This document shows, piece after piece, positions 9,713-19,526 of a stretch of DNA of 64,000 nt (position 1 is the stretch's first letter; each line of letters begins with the position of its first letter). This stretch comes from Bacillota bacterium. Lineage in GTDB: Bacteria; Bacillota; UBA4882; UBA8346. Both the position numbers and the translations under genes were made by a program. The stretch spans positions 124,001 through 188,000 of the forward strand of contig JAEZCE010000052.1 of NCBI GenBank assembly GCA_023429995.1, in the 5' to 3' direction. The notes under the pieces were generated by a model that searched no databases, was not told the DNA's origin, and saw only the letters and a program-made list of their open reading frames with translations.

Positions 9713-9722
9713 CGGCGAAATA
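9689..9722 (+). repeat. rlmH 3'-end att-like site, copy A (native)
   Basis: The last rlmH codons and following bases: GGAGAACCGTATCA then TAAGTAA then CGGCGAAAT. Copy B near 11792 matches this stretch at about 28 of 30 positions. The sequence corresponds in place to the staphylococcal SCC attB core. Calling it an att site is inference; the repeat itself is seen directly. Confidence 0.7.
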
Positions 9723-9768
9723 TTGTGTATAAATTCAGAACAAAGAATAAGACCGAAATAAAATAAAG

Positions 9769-9797
9769 AAGATGAGTATTTGATTACTCATCTTTTT
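9769..9797 (+). terminator. Terminator downstream of rlmH
   Basis: AAGATGAGTA (9769-9778) and TACTCATCTT (9785-9794) form a 10-bp stem with a 6-nt loop followed by T residues. A weaker relative of this hairpin lies after copy B near 11870-11897. Confidence 0.9.
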
Positions 9798-9942
9798 TTG
9801 TGCTATCGGAGGCATATTTTTGAAATATATTAAAAATTAGTTCATGGTTTCTTATATGGATAATTTTGTAAGGTATAGCCTTAAAACTATCTGTTTGCTT
9901 TCTTCGGGGACCCTTTTAATAACCTGCTTCTTATTTTTAAGC

Positions 9943-9971
9943 TTGTACTGTTAGAATAGGCGCAATATAAT
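9943..9971 (+). promoter_or_regulatory. SigA-type promoter of the WYL regulator gene
   Basis: TTGTAC (9943-9948), a 17-bp spacer and a perfect TATAAT (9966-9971), 45 bp ahead of the start codon. Confidence 0.7.
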
Positions 9972-10015
9972 AATCCGAGAACTGAGAAGCTTTATGACAA
10001 AGGTGAGGATAAATT

Positions 10016-10966
10016 TTGAAGTTGGAACGACTACTTGGCCTGTTATGTATTCTTGCAAGTACCGATAAAATTACAATTCAAGAGCTTGCCGATCGTTTTG
10101 AGGTATCAAGAAGGACAATTTTCCGAGACCTGGATACGTTAAATCGTGCGGGAATTCCAATCGTATCTTATCCGGGGGTTGGTGGAGGTGTAGCCGTCGT
10201 AGAAGGTTACAAAGTGGAAAGAAATGTCCTTTCCACCGGTGACAAAGAAAAGATATTCACAGCGCTCAACGGCCTGAAAAGCATTGAAGGCGATACCGCA
10301 ATAACAAACTTAATTGCGAAACTTGTGCCGGAGAAGACGGAGGCCATCTTTTCTCAAAGTGATTATCTTATTGATTTGTCCTCTTGGTTTGGTGATAGTA
10401 TTGTTCATGAAAAAATATCTGCGCTTCACCGTGGAATTTGTGAGCGTCGCTGTGTTCGCCTAGAATATATTTCTAAAGATAGCCGCTCAATACGAATTAT
10501 TGAACCTCATAAATTGGTTTTTAAGCAGTCATATTGGTATATCTATGCGTATTGCCGGAAACAGGGCGCTTTCCGGTTATTTAAGATCAATCGAATTGTC
10601 TCCTATGAAATTCAAGAGGAATATTTTCAACTTCGCCCTATTGAGGCAATTGAATTTGCAAACAGCTATGGCACAGAACTTTTTTCTCCAAAAAATCAGG
10701 CGGATCTTTTTGAGGTCGTATTGGAATATGATACTAAGGATGAATTTGATTTAACAAACAAAATTGATGCTACCTTTTTTCATTGCCCCATTGAAGGCCA
10801 GACTGCTCGTGGGCAAATATGTTTTCAAGTATCCAATTTAGAGTGGGCAGCGGATCTGGTTCTCGGCCTTCAGGATAAGGTTCGGGTCATTGCTCCTCCT
10901 GCGCTTCAAAAGGAAATCAAACGTCGTTTGGACAAAATCAATTCTTACTATAAAGGTGACATATAG
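10016..10966 (+). CDS. HTH/WYL-domain transcriptional regulator
   Basis: 316 residues. N-terminal DeoR-type winged helix (about 1-60, IQELADRFEVSRRTIFRDL), middle linker, WYL ligand-binding domain (about 140-220, containing YWYIYAYCRKQGAFRLFKINR) and a C-terminal extension. WYL proteins commonly sense nucleic-acid or nucleotide ligands and many regulate defence loci. TTG start with AGGTGAGG seven bases upstream. It sits directly after rlmH and before a DJ-1 family gene, between att-like copies A and B, so it may be cassette cargo. Confidence 0.9.
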   Translation: MKLERLLGLLCILASTDKITIQELADRFEVSRRTIFRDLDTLNRAGIPIVSYPGVGGGVAVVEGYKVERNVLSTGDKEKIFTALNGLKSIEGDTAITNLIAKLVPEKTEAIFSQSDYLIDLSSWFGDSIVHEKISALHRGICERRCVRLEYISKDSRSIRIIEPHKLVFKQSYWYIYAYCRKQGAFRLFKINRIVSYEIQEEYFQLRPIEAIEFANSYGTELFSPKNQADLFEVVLEYDTKDEFDLTNKIDATFFHCPIEGQTARGQICFQVSNLEWAADLVLGLQDKVRVIAPPALQKEIKRRLDKINSYYKGDI

Positions 10967-10980
10967 GTGTCACCTTTTTT
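10952..10980 (+). terminator. Terminator overlapping the end of the WYL gene
   Basis: AAAGGTGACA (10952-10961) and TGTCACCTTT (10968-10977) form a 10-bp stem with a T run. The stop codon lies in the loop. Confidence 0.85.
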
Positions 10981-11016
10981 ATTGTAGAATATTCACTAGA
11001 AAGGGGTTGACAAACA

Positions 11017-11595
11017 GTGGAAAAAAAAGTGCTTGTATTTATTTTTGATGGGTATGCCGATTGGGAAAGCGCTTATGTCTGTTCAGAACTCAATGCGCCC
11101 GAAACAGGGTATGTAATTAAAACGGTAAGCCTTGATAAGGAACCTAAAACCTCAATGGGGGGATTTTGTGTCCTTCCCGATTATTCTGTAGACGATTTCC
11201 CTGCTGAATTTAGTATGCTAATATTAATTGGGGGCTATGCATGGATGGAGCAACGAAACAATGCTGTGCTGCCTGTGGTGGAGTATGCAATTAAAAAGCG
11301 TATTCCAATAGGTGCAATTTGTAATGCTGCCAACTTCATGGCGGAAAACGGCTATTTAAATCAAATCAGACATTCGGGAAATACTCTTGAATTTATGAAG
11401 GCACAAGCGCCTCACTATAAAGGTGATCAGAATTTTGTACAGAAACAAGCTGTCAGTGATTCCGGCATAATCACAGCTAATGGAAGCGCTTCGTTGGAAT
11501 TTGCTAAAGAAATTTTACTATTATTGAAAGTAAAGTCTGAATATGAAATTTTTAAATGGTACAACGAAAATAAGTATGGTTTTTATCCGGCATAA
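11017..11595 (+). CDS. DJ-1/PfpI family (class I glutamine amidotransferase-like) protein
   Basis: 192 residues with the DJ-1/PfpI fold. The nucleophile elbow is GAICNAANF, with the cysteine where the family's reactive Cys lies. The N-terminus KKVLVFIFDGYADWE and the mid-region LILIGGYAWME are typical. Members act as glyoxalase/deglycase-like, peptidase or isocyanide-hydratase-like enzymes; which applies cannot be told. GTG start with AAGGGG upstream. It probably needs its own promoter because a terminator lies between it and the WYL gene. Confidence 0.85.
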   Translation: MEKKVLVFIFDGYADWESAYVCSELNAPETGYVIKTVSLDKEPKTSMGGFCVLPDYSVDDFPAEFSMLILIGGYAWMEQRNNAVLPVVEYAIKKRIPIGAICNAANFMAENGYLNQIRHSGNTLEFMKAQAPHYKGDQNFVQKQAVSDSGIITANGSASLEFAKEILLLLKVKSEYEIFKWYNENKYGFYPA

Positions 11596-11766
11596 CTTAT
11601 ACCATGGTTTGGAACTTGAGTATAGCCCGGAACGTGAGTTTTTCGGGCTGCTAATTTTGCAGGACATTCTGTTGAGGACTTATGAATAAGCCCATAATAA
11701 ATTCAAAGATATTATTATTAAAGAAACCTATAACTAGTATGGTTTCTTCAATTTTTTGCTACGGGA

Positions 11767-11826
11767 AAAATTTCGCCCTTAGACCCGATACGGAGAACCG
11801 TATCACAAGTAACAGCGAAATTTTTT
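11767..11826 (+). repeat. rlmH 3'-end-like att repeat, copy B
   Basis: Contains TTAGACCCGATACGG, then the rlmH-like GAGAACCGTATCA and CAAGTAACAGCGAAAT. The centre is a perfect hairpin GATACGG-agaa-CCGTATC (11787-11804), enclosed by AAATTTCGC (left) and GCGAAATTT (right). Together with copy A it brackets a 2.1-kb segment holding the WYL and DJ-1 genes. The 628-bp gap around it holds no clear intact gene. Confidence 0.7.
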
Positions 11827-11889
11827 GAAGTTTTTTGCCGAAAAAGCCAGTAGTACCAATGAAAAATGGAGAAGATGGGTATTTAAATA

Positions 11890-12144
11890 CTAATCTTCTC
11901 TACTTGATTTAAAGATATATTTTAATAACAAGAAAAAAATCTCAGCCCTATTCCAACCAAAAATTCGTTGATTTATACGAAACGTGTATTCCTGAAGCCA
12001 TCGGTTGACGTTACTTGGAAAAGCCTTTGTCAACCGATGGCTTTTATATATTTTAGCGAACTGGGCAAGAAAAGAGTAAGCTTTATTCTCAGAACTTTCG
12101 TTTAGCGTAGAAAACTTCGTCATATATCGATCCACCAGATTCAT
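11890..12144 (-). other. Uncertain 84-aa reading frame, possibly a transposase remnant
   Basis: Open frame without a convincing ribosome binding site. The part HRLTKAFPSNVNRWLQEYTFRINQR faintly resembles the C-terminus of ISXO2/IS1595-type transposases (LxxYLxEFxFRxNRR), but I cannot confirm this. A perfect 15-bp inverted repeat (11995-12009 and 12029-12043) lies inside it, which is unusual for coding DNA. Treat as a low-confidence relic. Confidence 0.25.
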
Positions 12145-12223
12145 CTTGCCGGGGAAAAAATATTCGTCGATTGGCTAGGTCTGACGGTTCCCGTCATTGA
12201 CCGGGCAACCGGTGAAGTTTCAT

Positions 12224-12976
12224 CTATTTCTTTGTTGTCGTACTTGAAGCCAGTAATATGTCCTTATTTTTAAGTCTCTCAATGCTAAGTAATATAACAC
12301 AAAAGGCTAATATAATTACAGTACAAAATATTGCTTTAGCACCAAAAATTAAGGTTAACAGCCCGCCAATAAAGCCTCCTGCCATAAATGAGAATATGAT
12401 TGTAAAATAACGTATCGATCGGACAGCCGATGTATGATCCTTTTTAAAAATGGCATTATATGCGGTCTGAGTAGCTGAACGTAAGTTTCCTGTGGACATC
12501 GTTGTGTTATACGGAGAATCAACAAGTTTACGGAATGAACATACTTGAACTGAAGCAGCAAATGCAACTGTAACAGTTACAATGATGTTTGGAGTAGTTT
12601 GGGGTATAAATCCTATTATAAAAAGAATGATACTTTCAAAAATTAATACGAGCCGTTTCCAATCCAATATGAAAAATTTTCCTGAGTAATCTTTGATCGT
12701 TTCAGTAACAAATACCCCCATAGCAAAAGCTAATATCGGTGGAAGGTGAACCAGTGCCTGGTTCCAATCTCCTTGTGCAGCATAAACGCCAAGGAGCACA
12801 ATATTTCCGGTTTGGGCATTTGCGAAAACACCTCCTCTTCCTATGAATGTATAAGCATCTAAAAATCCACCTACAATTGCGAGAAGTACACCAAATGGTA
12901 CCGAATCATGGATCGCAGATTGTAAATATATTTCTCCAACGTTTTTCTTTAGTGAGTAAAAAATTTTACCGGACAT
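12224..12976 (-). CDS. YoaK/DUF1275 family membrane protein
   Basis: 250-residue integral membrane protein with about six TM helices and the family signature [20 protein letters not shown] followed by TGNIVLLG. Function is unestablished; the family is proposed to be a transporter or efflux-like protein. ATG preceded by GGAGGC. Monocistronic on the minus strand, downstream of the citrate lyase operon but separated from it by a hairpin. Confidence 0.88.
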   Translation of the reverse strand: MSGKIFYSLKKNVGEIYLQSAIHDSVPFGVLLAIVGGFLDAYTFIGRGGVFANAQTGNIVLLGVYAAQGDWNQALVHLPPILAFAMGVFVTETIKDYSGKFFILDWKRLVLIFESIILFIIGFIPQTTPNIIVTVTVAFAASVQVCSFRKLVDSPYNTTMSTGNLRSATQTAYNAIFKKDHTSAVRSIRYFTIIFSFMAGGFIGGLLTLIFGAKAIFCTVIILAFCVILLSIERLKNKDILLASSTTTKK

Positions 12977-13027
12977 AATTGAAAGCCTCCAAGCTATAAC
13001 CAGCTATAATATGTTAGCTTAGATTTA

Positions 13028-13063
13028 GGGAAACACTGATTAAGTAACGTTACAGTGTTTCCC
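13028..13063 (-). terminator. Hairpin downstream of the citrate lyase operon
   Basis: GGGAAACACTG (13028-13038) and CAGTGTTTCCC (13053-13063) form an 11-bp perfect stem about 150 bp after the end of citXG. No good T run follows on the minus strand, so termination is uncertain. Confidence 0.45.
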
Positions 13064-13211
13064 TTGAATGTTTGTTGTTTCATGGATTTCCCCTTGATTT
13101 TAATAGCTTTATTATACGATATCTCGGAGTTACATTCCATGGAAACACTTAAAAAGTTCCGATTAAATCAGTTTTCCCCTAAAGCGCTTGATAATTTTCC
13201 AATGAAGGTGA

Positions 13212-14603
13212 TCAATTTTTCTGTTCTAGAAAATAGAGCATATATGCGATCGCAAGCAAATCAGCGCAGCCTCCGGGGCTAATGTTTTCTTTGATAAAAA
13301 GTTGATCCATCCGACGGGTGAATGAAAGGACTTCATCCATTGAATTATCAGGCGCTTTCATAAATTCGTTAATTTCGCATTGAATTTGATCTTCGATTTC
13401 TAAGTTAGCACGAAAAAGTAAGTTAGTATCATGTACATGAGCTATTAAATTTAAAAGGGCCACAACACCGGCGTTATTTAAGGATATTCCTTTCCCGGTC
13501 AGATTTTGCAGTATGGGTAGCGCATATTCTTTTACGGAGGAAAATCCACTGGAAACCTCGCCGCGTATGCCGGTAATACCGTATTGGGCATAGAGCGTTT
13601 CACCATGCGTTTTGGCTGTTTCCAGCGTCACGTTTTTAAAATCGTCCAAAGAATGTGCGGCCATTTCCTGGCATAAGTTACATAGGAAATAGATATCATT
13701 CGGGTAACCATTTCCATAAATATAGCCCCGTGCAGTACAGAGAATCCCCAGTGAATAAATCAGACCTTTATGCGTATTGATTCCTTTAGTCTGAGAAAAC
13801 ATCGCGTCCTCGGCTTGACGGCCGATATAACGAATAGCTTGGAAAAGCTGTACCGAGGTTCCGTCGAAGTTCAGTCCTTTCAGGACGAACTTTTTAAAAA
13901 AAGGGGTTAGAATCGACGTACTGTCGATAAAGGTAAAAAAATTCATATCGTAGTGAGCGCCATTGTTGGTACGATCAACCAAACCTGGCTTTGGTGTGGT
14001 CGCCACTTCATAAAGCATCGCCCGTGTAGCTAGTTGGGCGGTTTCATCCGCAAATCGGTTATCGAAATAATCGCGAATAATTTGAACGGTCTTCGAAAAT
14101 AGTTCCGACACTGAATGGGAGCGGCTGCGTCCGCAGACTAACGCCGGGTTTTCACAGAGCAAGCATTTTCGTTCCGCTTTATTAATAGCGTTCCGCGAAA
14201 TTTTATTGCCATTTTCGTGAAAAACATCAATATCAAATAACCTGGCAAGTGAAGAGCATTCTTCAATTTCGACACACCAGTTTTTTATCGTTTCGGCAGC
14301 GCCATTAAGAACAAAAAAGCCTTCATATCCGGTTTTTTCAGTTGTTTCATAGTATTTTAAAATTGTGACGTTATGACGCTCCAACTCTTTGATAATCAGC
14401 CGTTTTCCTTCATCAAAGGCTTTCCTGGCAAGCGGGAAAACTTTTACCGGTCCGGCTAAATTCAATGTGAAACAAATAAGGGGAAGCCCATATTGCGCAA
14501 GGAGTTGCTTTTGACATTTCGCCCGCGTCTCTCTGGCTGAAAGCATTTCTTCCAAAGTAACCGGAATCCCATTCGTCTCATCGGAACGTTTTGTTTTTTG
14601 CAT
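13212..14603 (-). CDS. citXG: CitXG: citrate lyase holo-ACP synthase fused to triphosphoribosyl-dephospho-CoA synthase
   Basis: 463-residue bifunctional maturation enzyme. Residues ~10-175 are CitX (apo-citrate lyase phosphoribosyl-dephospho-CoA transferase; includes GLPLICFTLNLAGPVK and FDIDVF). Residues ~185-463 are CitG (TTPKPGLVDRTNNGAHYDMN, NTHKGLIYSLG, GIRGEVSSGF), which makes the prosthetic-group precursor from ATP and dephospho-CoA. Fusions of the two are known in several Firmicutes. It is the last gene of the minus-strand citrate lyase operon, with three bases between it and citC. Confidence 0.93.
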   Translation of the reverse strand: MQKTKRSDETNGIPVTLEEMLSARETRAKCQKQLLAQYGLPLICFTLNLAGPVKVFPLARKAFDEGKRLIIKELERHNVTILKYYETTEKTGYEGFFVLNGAAETIKNWCVEIEECSSLARLFDIDVFHENGNKISRNAINKAERKCLLCENPALVCGRSRSHSVSELFSKTVQIIRDYFDNRFADETAQLATRAMLYEVATTPKPGLVDRTNNGAHYDMNFFTFIDSTSILTPFFKKFVLKGLNFDGTSVQLFQAIRYIGRQAEDAMFSQTKGINTHKGLIYSLGILCTARGYIYGNGYPNDIYFLCNLCQEMAAHSLDDFKNVTLETAKTHGETLYAQYGITGIRGEVSSGFSSVKEYALPILQNLTGKGISLNNAGVVALLNLIAHVHDTNLLFRANLEIEDQIQCEINEFMKAPDNSMDEVLSFTRRMDQLFIKENISPGGCADLLAIAYMLYFLEQKN

Positions 14604-14606
14604 GAC

Positions 14607-15602
14607 TCACCCGGATTTTTTACCATATTTGGTAAGGATATAATTATATGTGGTTAGGGGTACTAAACATTTAATTTTTTTATACTCCCCGCGGGCGATC
14701 AAGTTCCTCACCTGCGAGGCACTCACCGGTTCTCCATAATAGCTGAGACGGGGAAGTTCAACCACTTGAATCCCGTATTCCGGTAAGAAATTCTTCATTT
14801 GGCAATTGTAAAAATTGGTTACAGGATCAAGCGGTTCGCTCCCCACAAATCGTTTGGTAATGTTGAGGGTTTTGGATACAATTTTTGCAAATATCAGCAA
14901 ATCGAGCATACAGTTTACCGCGTTAACGTCGGCTTTGTCCTTAATAAAATACGTCGGGAAGGTAGCGTAAGAAAGCAAATAGTCCTCAGTTGGGTGGAGA
15001 ATAACATTTTTTAGATGGGCAACCCCTTGCTTTGTTAGCATCAGCCGTTCCTGTGCGGTAAATTGGCTACGTTCTTCCGATAGAATAAAAAGATGTAATA
15101 AATCGCACATACCAGCAGCGGTTTCAATTAAATAGCGGTGACCGTTGGTAAACGGATTGCAGTTGGCGATGATACAACCGATGACCCCATTGCAGGTGGG
15201 GCATTCCAATCGTTGTAAAAATCGCTCCATTCCATTTTTAGTATTTTCCATAAGCAAAACAGTATCGTTCTTAACGATTGTCCAGAAACCGAGATTAGCA
15301 AATATACACTCATTTTTCGGAAGCGTAAAAAGAAACAAATGGGTAATTCCCAGGGAAGCCGCTTGGTTTATTAATTCGGTCACTATTATGGCCGCCAGAT
15401 CTTTACCGCGATACTCTGAAGATACGGCGATGCAATTGAGTATGTTACCCCGGCGCGATCCGGTTGCCAGAATTAGCTCGTCATCCATTATATTTACCGT
15501 GAATTCGATTCCGACCTCGTAGTCTAAGGAGAAACTACGCAAAAATTCTTTGGTTTTTTTAAATTCGTTTCCGGTAAAAGGGCTCCCATAGCGAATTTCC
15601 AT
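14607..15602 (-). CDS. citC: Citrate lyase ligase (acetate:SH-citrate lyase ligase)
   Basis: 331 residues. It acetylates the thiol of the CitD prosthetic group using ATP and acetate, switching citrate lyase on. N-terminal GNAT-like region (about 1-130), then a nucleotidyltransferase domain with the HxGH-like motif in NPFTNGHRYL and a C-terminal SASQVRNLI segment equivalent to the ISTxxR motif. Located between the hydratase and citXG on the minus strand. Confidence 0.93.
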   Translation of the reverse strand: MEIRYGSPFTGNEFKKTKEFLRSFSLDYEVGIEFTVNIMDDELILATGSRRGNILNCIAVSSEYRGKDLAAIIVTELINQAASLGITHLFLFTLPKNECIFANLGFWTIVKNDTVLLMENTKNGMERFLQRLECPTCNGVIGCIIANCNPFTNGHRYLIETAAGMCDLLHLFILSEERSQFTAQERLMLTKQGVAHLKNVILHPTEDYLLSYATFPTYFIKDKADVNAVNCMLDLLIFAKIVSKTLNITKRFVGSEPLDPVTNFYNCQMKNFLPEYGIQVVELPRLSYYGEPVSASQVRNLIARGEYKKIKCLVPLTTYNYILTKYGKKSG

Positions 15603-15657
15603 ATTAACCTCACTTTCTTAAGTAGCGATTCGCTGTTTTAGAATATTTTGTCTATTA

Positions 15658-17958
15658 CTATTTATTTAGGCGGTAGTAATTGATTAAGCAACCGGCAAGC
15701 AATATTTCCCTCTCCATTTGAGTTAACTCGTCTAAAAACAATTCGAACTCAACATTAGCTTTGCCAAACAGATACGCTTTAAAACGGGTCTTGCCTTGTA
15801 TAATCGCACTACGCACCCCGGGAAGATAGAGATGGTCACCGACATGGAACATGGGAGTGTCTTTCAAGATAAAGGGAATAATTCCCCAGTTAATCAGGTT
15901 GCTGCGATATCTTTTGGTGGCATATTCCCGGGCAATATTGACGCAGCCCCCTAGTACTTTTTGGCAACTTGCCGCCTGCTCACGTGCACTGCCGTCACCG
16001 GGTTTGATAGCATAGATTGCCGAACCTAACTGGGTTTTTAATGGATCAATCGTTCCGTTTGCTGAAAATGCTTTTTGAATTTGTGCAAATACTTGCTGTA
16101 ATAGAACGTCGCTTTGTACCGGAGCAATTCCTTGCAGCCGTTGTTTTTCAAAATGCTGAATCCTTTTTGCATTTTCGACATACAAGGGATCTTTGCGATA
16201 AAGGGTAAATTCCGCCATAGCCAATGGATTGGAGCGAAATGTGGAAGTATCACCCGAGGGAATCAGTTCATCCGTGGTGGTAACCGGGTCGGTAATTAGT
16301 GAAGCAAGCCGGATAAGCATATTTTCTTCCATGGAACCAATCTCCGGCCAGTCAACGATATTCGGGCCATATTTGAGTGGGAGTCGCTTTTGTGGATGGT
16401 GATAGCCATCATACACGCGATTAGTATAGACTGTACGGTCGAAAAAATACTTTGGGCAGTTGCATGGAATGTCCAAATCGGTTGCAGGTGTAAGAAAACC
16501 ACCATTGATAGCTGTAGCGGCAATTGAACGGGCATCCATCAGTGCGACCCCAGCCATTTGGCCGTCATTTGGTTTGGAGCCTTCGCGATTGGGAAAATTA
16601 CGTGTGGTATGGCGAATGCTCAGCCAGTTATTGGCCGGAACGTCTCCAGCACCAAAACAGGGCCCGCAAAACGCGGTGCGAATTATCGCACCTGTCGTCA
16701 AAAGTTGGGGAATGATCCTCTGACGCATGAGCTCTAATACCATTGGCTGAGAGGCCGGATAAATCGACAGCGCAAATTGGTCGTTTCTAAGGTTTTTTCC
16801 TTTTAAAATGCTACTGACTTCCATGAGATTTTCATAAGTTCCACCCGCACAGCCAGCGATCACGCCTTGATCAACTTTAAGTTTGCCGTTATCAATTTTA
16901 TTCGTCAAATGATAATGAACTTTCGGATTTTCAATTAATTTTACGGCTTCCTGCTCTGTCAAGTGTAATATATCTTCCAGGTTTTGGTTTAGATAGTCGA
17001 TTTCATATACATTACATGGGTGAAATGGCAAAGCGATCATCGGCTTAATTGTACTGAGATCGATATAGATCAGTCCATCATAATATGCTATCGTGCCCGG
17101 TTCCAATTCGCGGTAAGCCTCGGGGCGGTGATGGATCGTAAAGTAATCTTGTACTTGGGTATCCGTTTTCCAGATTGAAGTGAGACAAGCGGTTTCGGTA
17201 GTCATTACATCAATGCCATTCCGATAATCGATCGAAAGGTTGTTAATACCATCTCCGATAAATTCCATCACCTTATTTTTGACATAACCGTTTTTGAATA
17301 CTGCACCGATAATAGCCAGGGCGATATCCTGCGGTCCCACGCCCGGATGAGGCTTTCCCGTTAGATAGATGCCGATAACTTTTGGATAGGAAATGTCGTA
17401 GGTTTTGCCAAGCAGCTGTTTGACCAACTCACCGCCGCCTTCACCAATTCCTAATGTACCAAGTGCGCCATAACGGGTATGACTGTCCGAACCGAGAATC
17501 ACTCCACCGCAAGCAGCATATATTTCACGCATGTATTGATGAATGACGGCAAGATGGGGTGGAACATAAATCCCGCCATATTTTTGGGCCGCCGAAAGCC
17601 CAAACTGGTGATCGTCCTCGTTTAAAGTGCCGCCCACAGCACAAAGGCTATTATGGCAGTTGGTCAAGATGTATGGGATTGAGAACTCGTCAAGTCCACT
17701 GGCTTTGGCTGTCTGGATGACTCCTACATATGTCAGATCATGCGATGCTATTGCATCAAACTTAATTTGAAGCGAATTAGTGTTGCCAGAGACATTGTGA
17801 GACTGTAAGACAGAAAAGGTGATTGTACTTTTAGCTGCATCTTCCTTAACAGGAACTCGTCCGATTATTTGAGATAAACGAGCGGCAGCTTGATTATCGT
17901 CAGGCACCAGTTGAGTTCCATTGATTAAAAAAGCGCCGCTGTTATATAACTTTATCAT
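15658..17958 (-). CDS. Aconitase-family hydratase (YbhJ-like)
   Basis: 766 residues, single-chain aconitase superfamily, closest in architecture to E. coli YbhJ-type hydratases. Residues ~1-500 hold the 4Fe-4S hydratase core ([12 protein letters not shown], and cysteines in TETACLTS and [10 protein letters not shown]). The C-terminal swivel domain has [15 protein letters not shown]. It sits between citF and citC. I infer that it interconverts citrate and cis-aconitate, or handles a close homologue, to feed citrate lyase. A 29-bp gap separates it from citF. Confidence 0.88.
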   Translation of the reverse strand: MIKLYNSGAFLINGTQLVPDDNQAAARLSQIIGRVPVKEDAAKSTITFSVLQSHNVSGNTNSLQIKFDAIASHDLTYVGVIQTAKASGLDEFSIPYILTNCHNSLCAVGGTLNEDDHQFGLSAAQKYGGIYVPPHLAVIHQYMREIYAACGGVILGSDSHTRYGALGTLGIGEGGGELVKQLLGKTYDISYPKVIGIYLTGKPHPGVGPQDIALAIIGAVFKNGYVKNKVMEFIGDGINNLSIDYRNGIDVMTTETACLTSIWKTDTQVQDYFTIHHRPEAYRELEPGTIAYYDGLIYIDLSTIKPMIALPFHPCNVYEIDYLNQNLEDILHLTEQEAVKLIENPKVHYHLTNKIDNGKLKVDQGVIAGCAGGTYENLMEVSSILKGKNLRNDQFALSIYPASQPMVLELMRQRIIPQLLTTGAIIRTAFCGPCFGAGDVPANNWLSIRHTTRNFPNREGSKPNDGQMAGVALMDARSIAATAINGGFLTPATDLDIPCNCPKYFFDRTVYTNRVYDGYHHPQKRLPLKYGPNIVDWPEIGSMEENMLIRLASLITDPVTTTDELIPSGDTSTFRSNPLAMAEFTLYRKDPLYVENAKRIQHFEKQRLQGIAPVQSDVLLQQVFAQIQKAFSANGTIDPLKTQLGSAIYAIKPGDGSAREQAASCQKVLGGCVNIAREYATKRYRSNLINWGIIPFILKDTPMFHVGDHLYLPGVRSAIIQGKTRFKAYLFGKANVEFELFLDELTQMEREILLAGCLINYYRLNK

Positions 17959-17987
17959 TATTCATTTCTCCCTTTAACTGTAATGCC

Positions 17988-19526
17988 TCACTGTTTTACC
18001 TGACGTACAACATCAAGCACCGAACCGTCACGATAGGTAACTACACCGACTATTTTATCTGTATATTCGATTGGTTTTGGTTTGCCGACAATATGTTCGG
18101 CTTTCTCCTTAAGCTCTTCAATTGTACAAAGGTTGATGCCGGTTTTTTGAAGATTGTGGATCAGGTCAGTCCTATTCGGATTAACGGCAATCCCTTGATC
18201 TGTGACAACAATATCTACAGTTTTACCTGGTGTGACCAGAGTGTTAACTTTTTCCACAATCGTCGGAATTCTTCCTCTGGTTAAGGGAGCAACGATAATC
18301 GCAACGCTTGCACCGGCGGCGGTATCTTGATGTCCGCCAATAGCGCCGCGAATGACACCGTCGGAGCCGGTAAGAACATTGATATTATAATCTACATCGA
18401 CTTCAAGCGCGGAAAGCACTACGATATCAAGCTGGTTAACAGCCGTACCAAGGTTGCCGGGGCTGGCGTAGTAAGAAGCGGAAATCTGCTGATGGAAACG
18501 GTTGTTTTTCAGCGACGCCGCTGCATTAAGATCAAATGACTGCACATCCAGAATTTTTTTGACTAACCCTTCTTCATGCATCTCTACAATTTGCCCGGTG
18601 ATTCCGCCAAGCGCAAAGCTGGCTTTAATATTTCGGGCAATCATTTTTTCCCGCAAAAACCTTGCGACTGCGAGCGAGGCTCCACCGGATCCTAACTGCA
18701 TGGAAAAACCGTCATTGAAGTATCCGCTACCTTCGATTATATTGGCAGCTGTTTGCGCTATTAACAAGTCCTTCGGATTTGATGTAAAACGGGTCGCTCC
18801 GCTCATGATTCCCGACGAATCTCCAATATTGTCGACTTTTACAATATAGTTGACGTCTGATTCCGGGATACCAAACGGTGCGTTTGGATAGGGGACGATA
18901 TTATTAGTAATCAAAATAACCTTCTTGGCATACATTGCGTCCAGTTTGGCATATCCCATGGAACCGCAAATAATGCCATTTTCATTGTCACGGGAGTAAC
19001 CGTTGGCATTACCGAAAGGGTCGCAACTAGGTGCGCCTAGAAATGCAACATCAATCAGCAACTCGCCGGTTTCGATCGCAAATGCCCTACCGCCATGTGA
19101 ACGAAAGACCACCGGGATATCCATCAGACCGGAAGAGATCGCCTCGGCCAGTTCGCCTCTAAGCCCGCTGGTTTCAATTCGTCGAATGACTCCGTTTTTA
19201 ATGTGTTTAATAAGGGGAGTGTGTACGTCCGTTAGGGAGCTGGCAGCTAAAACCAGATTTTTAAAACCCATTTCCGCCAGTTTATCGATGACCATATTAA
19301 TAATGTGATCACCATTGCGGAAATGATGGTGAAAAGATATAGTCATTCCGTCTTTGAGTCCGGAAAGCCGAATTACTTCCTCAAGGCTCGGTACAATTTT
19401 ATTTACGAATTCCCCGCGCTGTGCCAGGGTCTGTGTATCTTTGGTTACCTTTTTAAGGTTAAATAAACCATGTATTAATTTAAGTTCTTTACCATTCGGA
19501 ATACTGCTTAAATTGAGATTACGCAT
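17988..19526 (-). CDS. citF: Citrate lyase alpha subunit (citrate CoA-transferase)
   Basis: 512 residues. It exchanges acetyl for citryl on the acyl-carrier subunit. Family sequences are seen throughout (FHHHFRNGDHIINMV, FRSHGGRAFAIETGE, LTGSDGVIRGAIGGH, VTDQGIAVNPNR). The start codon overlaps the end of citE by 8 bases, so the two are translationally coupled. Confidence 0.96.
   Translation of the reverse strand: MRNLNLSSIPNGKELKLIHGLFNLKKVTKDTQTLAQRGEFVNKIVPSLEEVIRLSGLKDGMTISFHHHFRNGDHIINMVIDKLAEMGFKNLVLAASSLTDVHTPLIKHIKNGVIRRIETSGLRGELAEAISSGLMDIPVVFRSHGGRAFAIETGELLIDVAFLGAPSCDPFGNANGYSRDNENGIICGSMGYAKLDAMYAKKVILITNNIVPYPNAPFGIPESDVNYIVKVDNIGDSSGIMSGATRFTSNPKDLLIAQTAANIIEGSGYFNDGFSMQLGSGGASLAVARFLREKMIARNIKASFALGGITGQIVEMHEEGLVKKILDVQSFDLNAAASLKNNRFHQQISASYYASPGNLGTAVNQLDIVVLSALEVDVDYNINVLTGSDGVIRGAIGGHQDTAAGASVAIIVAPLTRGRIPTIVEKVNTLVTPGKTVDIVVTDQGIAVNPNRTDLIHNLQKTGINLCTIEELKEKAEHIVGKPKPIEYTDKIVGVVTYRDGSVLDVVRQVKQ

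Noticed and set aside
13055..13282. 75-aa plus-strand frame before the citXG end
   Set aside because: It overlaps the real citXG coding end and a hairpin, with no start support.
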